Source: JBBIKU01 sp037445245
Lineage (GTDB): Bacteria; Chloroflexota; Anaerolineae; Anaerolineales; Anaerolineaceae
Length of the DNA: 14,815 nucleotides
Direction of reading: 5' to 3'
Assembly (NCBI GenBank): GCA_037445245.1
Contig: JBBIKU010000049.1
Span: 1 to 14,815, forward strand
This document shows, in pieces, positions 7,685 to 12,873 of this stretch; positions within the stretch are counted from its first letter, which is position 1; every line of letters starts with the position of its first letter. The position numbers and the translations under genes are program-made. The notes beneath the pieces were generated by a model, which did no database searches, had not been told where the DNA came from, and saw only the letters and a program-made list of their open reading frames with translations.

Positions 7685-7957
7685 AGAACAATGCCTGAGG
7701 GGATAGCCAAAAATCTTTCTCCGATTCTATCAGAAGAATAGCCCAACCCCAACCGCACCCCTAGAGCCTGCCGCTGCCCAATTGGTTAAAAAAATCCTTC
7801 TACCAACCCAAAATGGGTAAATCGGGGTTAGAATTATCACCGGGTGAGCGCAGCCAATTGATTGCTCCTGCTTCGCAACCGCATGCGAGGCGTCACCCTC
7901 GCCGAGGAAGAAACCGGCACACCCGTAACATCGTGAGGCTGTATCAGAGGATAAGGA
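7685..7957. other. Divergent intergenic region upstream of dnaG
   Basis: This 273-base spacer separates the propeller gene (minus) from dnaG (plus). It contains AT-rich patches such as GGTTAGAATTATC (near 7827-7838), a possible -10 for dnaG, but no matching -35. GCGAGG (7885-7890) and CCTCGC (7897-7902) form a 6-bp hairpin in the likely dnaG leader. I see no RNA gene. Confidence 0.4.
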
Positions 7958-9868
7958 ATGTCAACCATTGACGAGATCAAAGCCCGGGTCGACATCGTCG
8001 ATCTCGTCTCCGAAACGGTCAAACTGCGACGTTCCGGAAAGAGCTATACCGGCTTTTGCCCATTTCATCCCAACGCGCGTACGCCCGCTTTCGCCGTCTT
8101 CCCTGAATCCGGCACCTGGCGCTGCTTCGGTCAATGCAACGAGGGCGGTGACATCTTCCGCTTCGTGATGAAGAAAGAGGGCTGGGATTTTTCGGAAACC
8201 CTGCGCCACCTGGCGCAGCGCGCCGGGGTGGCTTTGCAGCCAGTCACCCCCGAAAGCCGGGCTCAAGACGAAGCCCTCGATCGCCTGCGTACGCTCCTCG
8301 AAGCGGCGGTGAATTTTTATCGCCACAACCTGCTGCAAACCGCCGAGGGAGCGACCGCCCTGGCGTACCTGCAGCAGCGTGGACTCACAGCCGAGACGAT
8401 CGAGACCTTTGGCTTGGGGTACGCCCCGAACTCGTGGGAAGCCGCCTCGCAGCATTTTCTGTCCAAAGGCTACACTCCCGATGACCTGCTGCAAGCCGGT
8501 CTGGCGAGCGAAAGGCAGGAAAGCGGCGGCATTTATGATCGCTTCCGCAACCGCCTGATGTTCCCGATCCGCGATGCTCAGGGGCGCATGGCAGGCTTTG
8601 GGGCGCGCATCCTCGACCCCAACGACGTGCCCAAATTTCTCAACTCACCCCAGACCCCCTTGTTCGACAAGGGCAGACTGCTCTACGGGTTGGATCGGGC
8701 GCGCAAGGCAATCCGTAGCCGCGATCAGGTGGTGATCGTGGAGGGCTACATGGACGTAATTGCCGCCCATCAGGCGGGTTACGAGAACGCTGTTTCGCCC
8801 ATGGGCACCGCCCTCACCGAAGATCAGTTAAAGTTGCTCAAGCGCTTTTCTCGCCATATCGTGCTGGCGCTGGACTCTGACGCCGCCGGAGAGAAAGCCA
8901 CCCTGCGCGGTCTGGAACTGGCGCGCCAGACGCTAGACCGCACCGCCGAGGTGAGCGCCGAGAACGGCGGCATTTTCAATGCGCGTGGCTTGATCCGCCA
9001 GGAAGGGCGTCTGCAAGCCGATCTGCGGGTGGCAACCCTACCCGCCGGCAAAGACCCGGATGAGATCCTCATGGAAGATGCGGCAAACTGGGAAAACCTG
9101 TTGAACGCCGCCCGCCCGGTCGTGCTGCACGTGATGGAAACGCTGGCTGCCGAACGCAATCTGGAGGACGCCAAAGAGAAAGCGGAGATCGCTGCCCAAG
9201 TGCTGCCGTTGATCGAAGACGTGCCCAACCCGGTCGAACGGGACGCCTACCGCCAGCAACTGGCGCGGCTGCTCCGGGTCGATGAAAGTAGCCTGGCGGG
9301 TGCCCGCCCGCATCCGTTGCGTCCCTCCCGTCGTCCCCAACCCCCTCAACCGCTCATGGCGCCACCCACCGCCGCCCAGGCAATCGAAAGCCTGGAAAGG
9401 CACGCCCTGCGCCTGATGTTGCGCAAGCCCGATGCCGTCTACCTGCTCGACCGTGCTCTGCAGCGAGCCGGACTGACTCGCTTCAAGCCGGAGGATTTTG
9501 AAAACGCCGGCTACCAGGTGCTGGCGCGGCTGGTGCTTCAATCACTCGAACAGGATCAATACGATTCGACCGAATATATTCTGGAAAACGCCGGCGAATC
9601 GCTGCTGCCATGGATCGAGGAACTGCGCCAGCCATTCGAGCGCGGCGAACCGAAACCCAATGATTTGATCGAAGATCTGGTGCGGACGGTACTGTTGCAG
9701 CGCAAAACCCGCATCGACCGCGAACTGATCCAGCTACGCTACCTGCAGGAGGATATCCAAGAGCATGACGAAGGCGGGATGGAAGGTTATCGCGAAATGG
9801 CTTTGCAATACACCCAGACCCGGTCGCGCCTTGACCGCGCCCTGGCGCAGCCGGTTGAAGTAGATTAA
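7958..9868 (+). CDS. dnaG: DNA primase DnaG
   Basis: This protein makes the RNA primers for lagging-strand DNA synthesis at the replication fork. It has 636 residues, a normal length. The N-terminal CHC2 zinc domain shows Cys34-x2-His37 (CPFHPNARTPAF) and Cys56-x3-Cys60 (WRCFGQCNEGGD); most DnaG proteins have C-x2-C in the second pair. The RNA polymerase core has YDRFRNRLMFPI (193-204) and FLNSPQTPLFDKGRLLYGL. The Toprim metal site has Glu262 in VEGYMDV and Asp306/Asp308 in LALDSDAAG, followed by LPAGKDPDEIL. The 430-636 region is proline-rich, then helical, as expected for the helicase-binding part. The ATG at 7958 follows GGATAAGGA, an acceptable ribosome site. The sigma factor gene follows 47 nt later, a remnant of the classic macromolecular-synthesis order. 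Confidence 0.96.
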   Translation: MSTIDEIKARVDIVDLVSETVKLRRSGKSYTGFCPFHPNARTPAFAVFPESGTWRCFGQCNEGGDIFRFVMKKEGWDFSETLRHLAQRAGVALQPVTPESRAQDEALDRLRTLLEAAVNFYRHNLLQTAEGATALAYLQQRGLTAETIETFGLGYAPNSWEAASQHFLSKGYTPDDLLQAGLASERQESGGIYDRFRNRLMFPIRDAQGRMAGFGARILDPNDVPKFLNSPQTPLFDKGRLLYGLDRARKAIRSRDQVVIVEGYMDVIAAHQAGYENAVSPMGTALTEDQLKLLKRFSRHIVLALDSDAAGEKATLRGLELARQTLDRTAEVSAENGGIFNARGLIRQEGRLQADLRVATLPAGKDPDEILMEDAANWENLLNAARPVVLHVMETLAAERNLEDAKEKAEIAAQVLPLIEDVPNPVERDAYRQQLARLLRVDESSLAGARPHPLRPSRRPQPPQPLMAPPTAAQAIESLERHALRLMLRKPDAVYLLDRALQRAGLTRFKPEDFENAGYQVLARLVLQSLEQDQYDSTEYILENAGESLLPWIEELRQPFERGEPKPNDLIEDLVRTVLLQRKTRIDRELIQLRYLQEDIQEHDEGGMEGYREMALQYTQTRSRLDRALAQPVEVD

Positions 9869-9878
9869 TTTTTTTCTA

Positions 9879-9887
9879 TGGTATAGT
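9879..9887 (+). promoter_or_regulatory. Possible extended -10 promoter for rpoD
   Basis: In the 47-nt gap after dnaG, TG-G-TATAGT (9879-9887) is an extended -10 match preceded by a run of seven Ts. No good -35 lies 16-18 nt upstream. A start near 9894 would give rpoD a short leader and allow its expression apart from dnaG. Confidence 0.4.
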
Positions 9888-9915
9888 TAAATCCACCTTT
9901 CGGAAGGCGCCGCCG

Positions 9916-11535
9916 ATGAAGAAAGAAAATGCCGCTGCTGCCCCCGCGAAGAAAAAAAGGGCATCTGGTCAGAACAGTTCGCTGGCTGAAGCGCCCCATC
10001 GGGCTGCCGATCCGTCACCTGAATTGTTGAAAGACAAAACACAAGCTGCCTTGCCGGATGAAGTTCTGGAGGAGAAGGAAGACCTGGACGAACAGTCGCT
10101 TTCTCAAGCCAGCGTCGAGTGGCAGGAAGTAAGCCTAGAAGATCCCCTCCAGATTCTCGAAGGGCCAACCCTGGCAATTGAACTCTCGGAAGATCCGGTG
10201 CGGCTGTATCTTAAGGAGATCGGTCAAATAAACCTGCTGCGCGCGGATAGCGAATTTCGACTGGCTACGCGCATTTCAGGAGAACGATCCATTGAAAAAC
10301 GCGAACCAGCCACCAAGCCCGCTTTTGGCAAGGCAGGGCATTTCCGCGCCCTCTATTGGGCTATCATCAAAGAGATGGAAAGCGCCTGGGAGCAGGTTTT
10401 GAAAGAGATTGAGAGCCTGAATGCCCCCCTGCCCGATCTGGCTCTGATGCTCTCAGAAGCGCAATTGTTGCGCCGGCAATGGCATTCAGATGAACCCAGT
10501 TACATTCGAGCCTATCTTGACAACGGTGCCTGGGGCAAAGATCCGCTCTGGGATGCCCTGGCTCGGAACATCTTCAGCGTTTTTCAGGCGTTCTACCTGC
10601 TGCCCGCCAGCGTCTCCAACCCCTTGCTAACCTCCGTCAAGAATAGCAGCCGCCTGCCTGACAAAAAATTCTACGAACGCTGCCTGCCCACCGATCGTGA
10701 ACTGGAAAACGAGATCGAAGATATCCGCTGGCGCTCCGAAGAAGCCAACCAGACCCTGATTCGCGCCAATTTGAGACTGGTAGTGAGCATTGCCAAACGT
10801 TATCTCGGGCGCGGCATTTCCTTCCTCGACCTGATTCAGGAAGGCAATCTCGGTTTGCTGCGGGCGGTCAACAAGTTCGACCCCACCCGTGGATTCAAGT
10901 TCAGCACATATGCCACCTGGTGGATCCGTCAGTCGATCAGCCGCTACATCGCCGAGCAGGCGCGCACCATCCGCATTCCGGTGCACCTGTTCGAAGCCAT
11001 CACCCGCTTGCTGCGCGTGCAGCGCACGCTGGTGCAGCAACTGGGACGCGAACCGACCCACGATGAGCTGGCGGTCGAATCGGGCTTGTTACCGGTGGAA
11101 GACGTGCANNNNNNNNNNGAAAGAACCCCGCTCGACCCCGAAATTCAGCGGCGCTGGATGTGGGCAGCGGCAAAGGTGCAGCGTATCCTGCAATCGGCGG
11201 AAGAGCCGGTCTCGCTGGAGCGCCCGGTCGGCGATGAGGACAGCAGCCAGCTCGGCGATTTCATCGAAGACGACGAGGCGCTGGAGCCAATGGACGCTGC
11301 CGCCCGCGAAATGCTGCGCGAGCAGGTGCAATCCGCCCTGGCAGCCCTTTCAGAGCGCGAGCGCCAGGTGCTCGAGCTGCGTTTCGGGCTTATTGATGGC
11401 AAGGATCACACCCTTGAAGAGGTTAGCCGTTACTTCAACGTCACCCGCGAGCGCATCCGTCAGATCGAAGTCAAGGCGTTGCGAAAGCTGCGCCACCCTA
11501 CGCGCAGCCGTCATCTGCGGGAATACCTGACCTGA
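9916..11535 (+). CDS. rpoD: Principal RNA polymerase sigma factor (RpoD/SigA)
   Basis: The sigma-70 subunit directs RNA polymerase to housekeeping promoters. It has about 539 residues, counting four unknown ones across an N gap. After a lysine- and alanine-rich tail come region 1.2 (EDPVRLYLKEIGQINLL, 92-108), a non-conserved insert (about 120-255), region 2 (ANLRLVVSIAKRYLGRG, FLDLIQEGNLGLLRAVNKFD, then FKFSTYATWWIRQSISRYIA, which reads and melts the -10), region 3, and region 4 (SLERPVGDEDSSQLGDFIED; helix-turn-helix EEVSRYFNVTRERIRQIEVK). A segment of about 20 residues between GLLPVEDV and RILQSAEEP is extra relative to E. coli-type sigma factors; I recall similar segments in Chloroflexota. 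The frame is kept across the N run. The ATG follows GGAAGG. It ends with TGA TAG. Confidence 0.95.
   Translation: MKKENAAAAPAKKKRASGQNSSLAEAPHRAADPSPELLKDKTQAALPDEVLEEKEDLDEQSLSQASVEWQEVSLEDPLQILEGPTLAIELSEDPVRLYLKEIGQINLLRADSEFRLATRISGERSIEKREPATKPAFGKAGHFRALYWAIIKEMESAWEQVLKEIESLNAPLPDLALMLSEAQLLRRQWHSDEPSYIRAYLDNGAWGKDPLWDALARNIFSVFQAFYLLPASVSNPLLTSVKNSSRLPDKKFYERCLPTDRELENEIEDIRWRSEEANQTLIRANLRLVVSIAKRYLGRGISFLDLIQEGNLGLLRAVNKFDPTRGFKFSTYATWWIRQSISRYIAEQARTIRIPVHLFEAITRLLRVQRTLVQQLGREPTHDELAVESGLLPVEDVXXXXERTPLDPEIQRRWMWAAAKVQRILQSAEEPVSLERPVGDEDSSQLGDFIEDDEALEPMDAAAREMLREQVQSALAALSERERQVLELRFGLIDGKDHTLEEVSRYFNVTRERIRQIEVKALRKLRHPTRSRHLREYLT
11109..11118. other. Assembly gap of 10 N inside rpoD
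   Basis: Ten undetermined bases interrupt the sigma gene between regions 3.1 and 3.2. Both sides stay in one frame if the real gap is 10 nt or differs from 10 by a multiple of three. The run is probably a scaffold placeholder of unknown true length. Confidence 0.95.
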
Positions 11536-11556
11536 TAGCGTTAGAAGGAGATTCTG

Positions 11557-11766
11557 ATGAGCGAACACGTCTACAAAAAAATAGAGGTAGTCGGTTCTTC
11601 CAAAACCAGCATCGAAGATGCTATTCAGAACGCCATAGGCAAAGCCGGCAGCACCTTGCGCAGCCTGCGCTGGTTCGAGGTGGTCGAAACCCGTGGACAG
11701 ATCGAGGACGGCAAAGTGGCGTATTGGCAGGTGACCATCAAGATCGGTTTGACGGTGGAGAATTGA
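11557..11766 (+). CDS. Dodecin, flavin-binding protein
   Basis: A 69-residue protein of the dodecin family. These proteins form hollow dodecamers that bind flavins in stacked pairs and buffer the free flavin pool. The match covers the whole length: MSEHVYKKIEVVGSSKTS, an amphipathic helix (IEDAIQNAIGKAG), the strand LRWFEVVETRGQIEDG, whose Trp39 is the flavin-stacking residue of the family, and the last strand WQVTIKIGLTV. The ATG at 11557 has a good ribosome site (GAAGGAG) and lies 21 nt after the rpoD stop. Its TGA overlaps the probable TTG start of the ferredoxin gene by four bases, so the two may be translationally coupled. Confidence 0.93.
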   Translation: MSEHVYKKIEVVGSSKTSIEDAIQNAIGKAGSTLRSLRWFEVVETRGQIEDGKVAYWQVTIKIGLTVEN

Positions 11767-11803
11767 AGCTGTACAACCAATCGGAAAAGGCAAACGCCTG
11801 GTA

Positions 11804-11998
11804 TTGGCAATCGAAGAAATGGGAATTAACATCGGTCATCGCTGCGGAGGGTACGCCAAGTGCACCACCTGCCGGGTGGAATTTCTTCAGAGCGAACCCG
11901 CCAAGATGCCCCAAGCCGAATACGCCCGCCTGACGCTCAAGGGGCTTTATGGCAAGGTGCGCCTTGCCTGCCAGATCGTGCGCCCACTACGTGGGTAG
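11804..11998 (+). CDS. 2Fe-2S ferredoxin core, part of a disrupted gene
   Basis: This intact stretch carries the cluster-binding part of a short 2Fe-2S ferredoxin: LAIEEMGINIGHRCGGYAKC, then TTCRVEF and VRLACQI. The four ligand cysteines follow C-x5-C-x2-C...C. Homologues of the GKRLVLAIEE type, as I recall them, continue CQI(V/L)CDHDM-x-V. Here the frame instead reads CQIVRPLRG and stops at TAG (11996-11998), while CDHDMRVKVLMT is found just after in the same frame. All four Fe-S ligands precede the stop, so a truncated but cluster-binding protein is conceivable. The usual N-terminal strand needs a frame change near 11785-11788. No good start lies in this frame; TTG 11804 is only the first possible one. 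Confidence 0.7.
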   Translation: MAIEEMGINIGHRCGGYAKCTTCRVEFLQSEPAKMPQAEYARLTLKGLYGKVRLACQIVRPLRG

Positions 11999-12008
11999 GT
12001 GTGCGATC
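11974..12008 (+). repeat. Imperfect inverted repeat around the ferredoxin stop codon
   Basis: GATCG (11974-11978) pairs with CGATC (12004-12008). Inside, CCCAC (11983-11987) pairs with GTGGG (11991-11995) around TAC. Most of the remaining bases between the two stems can pair with G-T wobbles and a bulge. The 21-nt insertion forms most of this hairpin. It is flanked by the near-repeats GTGCGC (11978-11983) and GTGTGC (11999-12004). Confidence 0.5.
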
Positions 12009-12193
12009 ATGATATGCGCGTCAAGGTGCTGATGACGGCGGAAAACCAGCCGGACTGGAAAGGTGACAGCGGACCGATGCCAGCCCCGGTAATAACGCTG
12101 GATACTCAAATTTATTCCAGGGCAATCCTGGAGCAAAAAGATAAGGACGCGAACGGTTCATGACCCAATCGCCATCTGGAGGCGTTCAATAAA

Positions 12194-12742
12194 GTGGACA
12201 AAGTTTTGGTCACCTACGCCTCTTTCGCCGGCTCTACAGCCGAGGTCGCCGAGTCCGTGGCGCTGACGCTGCGCGAGCAAGGCATTGAAGTCGATCTGGC
12301 GCCGCTCAAAGCGGTCAAAGATGTGCGCGGCTATCGGGCGCTGGTGATGGGCAGCGCCATCCGCATGGGAAAAATTCATCCAGGGGCGCTCTCATTTCTG
12401 GTAAAGCATCAGCAACGGATCAGCAGGATGCCGCTGGCGTTCTTTGTGCTCTGCTTGACCATGAAGGAAAACACCGAGGAAAATCGCTGCACCGTGGGCG
12501 GTTTCTTGGAGCCGCTGTGGCAGAAAGTTCCCGCCATCAACCCGGTGAACGTGGGCATGTTTGCCGGAGCGATCGATTACAACAAACTGCGCTTTCCCTT
12601 CAACCTGTTCATGCGCTCGGCAGAAATCCAGGGGGATTTCCGCGATTGGAACGCCATTCGGGAATGGGCGAGCGGGCTGCCCGCCAGTCTGTTAGCCACA
12701 AAAAGGGGAAATGCCAAGGAAAATGGAGGAAAAACCGACTAA
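12194..12742 (+). CDS. Flavodoxin-fold protein, HemG-like (protoporphyrinogen oxidase family)
   Basis: A 182-residue cytoplasmic protein. The N-terminal strand and FMN phosphate loop are VLVTYASFAGSTAEVAESVA (about 4-23). Later come MGSAIRMGKIHPGALSFL and FFVLCLTM, then NVGMFAGAIDYNKLRFPFNL and GDFRDWNAIREWA, which resemble the flavodoxin_5 / HemG group. HemG oxidises protoporphyrinogen IX to protoporphyrin IX with menaquinone. Many relatives are simply annotated as flavodoxin-domain proteins, so that exact reaction is not proven here. The start is GTG at 12194. GGAGG lies about 11 nt upstream, a rather long spacing. It lies 30 nt after the end of the ferredoxin gene, in a flavin and iron-sulfur context that suits a redox partner. 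Confidence 0.85.
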   Translation: MDKVLVTYASFAGSTAEVAESVALTLREQGIEVDLAPLKAVKDVRGYRALVMGSAIRMGKIHPGALSFLVKHQQRISRMPLAFFVLCLTMKENTEENRCTVGGFLEPLWQKVPAINPVNVGMFAGAIDYNKLRFPFNLFMRSAEIQGDFRDWNAIREWASGLPASLLATKRGNAKENGGKTD

Positions 12743-12863
12743 AATTCGGCGCCAAACTGTAACCGAGGACCAGGCAACGGAAACCGCAGCGCCGCGCCAT
12801 AGCGACATCACTCACCTGCACGCAGCCATCAGCAAGCTGACCTTCATCCCAGCCGGGGATTAG
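12711..12863 (+). CDS. Small overlapping ORF, 50 aa, unknown function
   Basis: This ATG ORF starts 32 nt inside the end of the flavodoxin gene, in another frame, with AAAAGGGG just upstream as a ribosome site. It reads MPRKMEEKPTKIRRQTV and ends HLHAAISKLTFIPAGD. The start is basic and the middle polar; the last 20 residues could form one helix and a strand. It fills the otherwise empty 131 bases before the GNAT ORF, and its TAG is 10 nt before that start, so the spacing is operon-like. I recognise no family. Chance is possible for so short a frame. Confidence 0.4.
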   Translation: MPRKMEEKPTKIRRQTVTEDQATETAAPRHSDITHLHAAISKLTFIPAGD

Positions 12864-12873
12864 AAAGCCAATC

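Larger units (their letters stand above)
11763..12163 (+). pseudogene. Full-length reconstruction of the disrupted ferredoxin gene
   Basis: The likely original start is TTG at 11763, after GGTGGAG and overlapping the dodecin TGA. It reads MKLYNQSEK. Adding one A in the run 11785-11788 brings it into the frame of GKRLVLAIEEMGINIG. Downstream, a 21-nt segment (11981-12001) holding an in-frame TAG splits CQIV from CDHDMRVKVLMTAENQPDW; the tail runs to TGA at 12161-12163. Without the two lesions the protein would be about 127 residues, a normal size for this ferredoxin group. Either the gene is decaying or the draft sequence is wrong at two points. Confidence 0.65.

Noticed and set aside
11724..11933. 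Plus-strand ORF of 69 codons overlapping dodecin and ferredoxin
   Set aside because: Its translation (for example NAWYWQSKKWELTSV) is a frame-shifted reading of the ferredoxin core; only its first codons may be the true ferredoxin start frame.
11981..12001. TAG in the ferredoxin as a pyrrolysine codon
   Set aside because: No pyrrolysine genes are visible, the extra codons are not family sequence, and other genes here use TAG or TAA/TGA as ordinary stops; an insertion or error explains it better.
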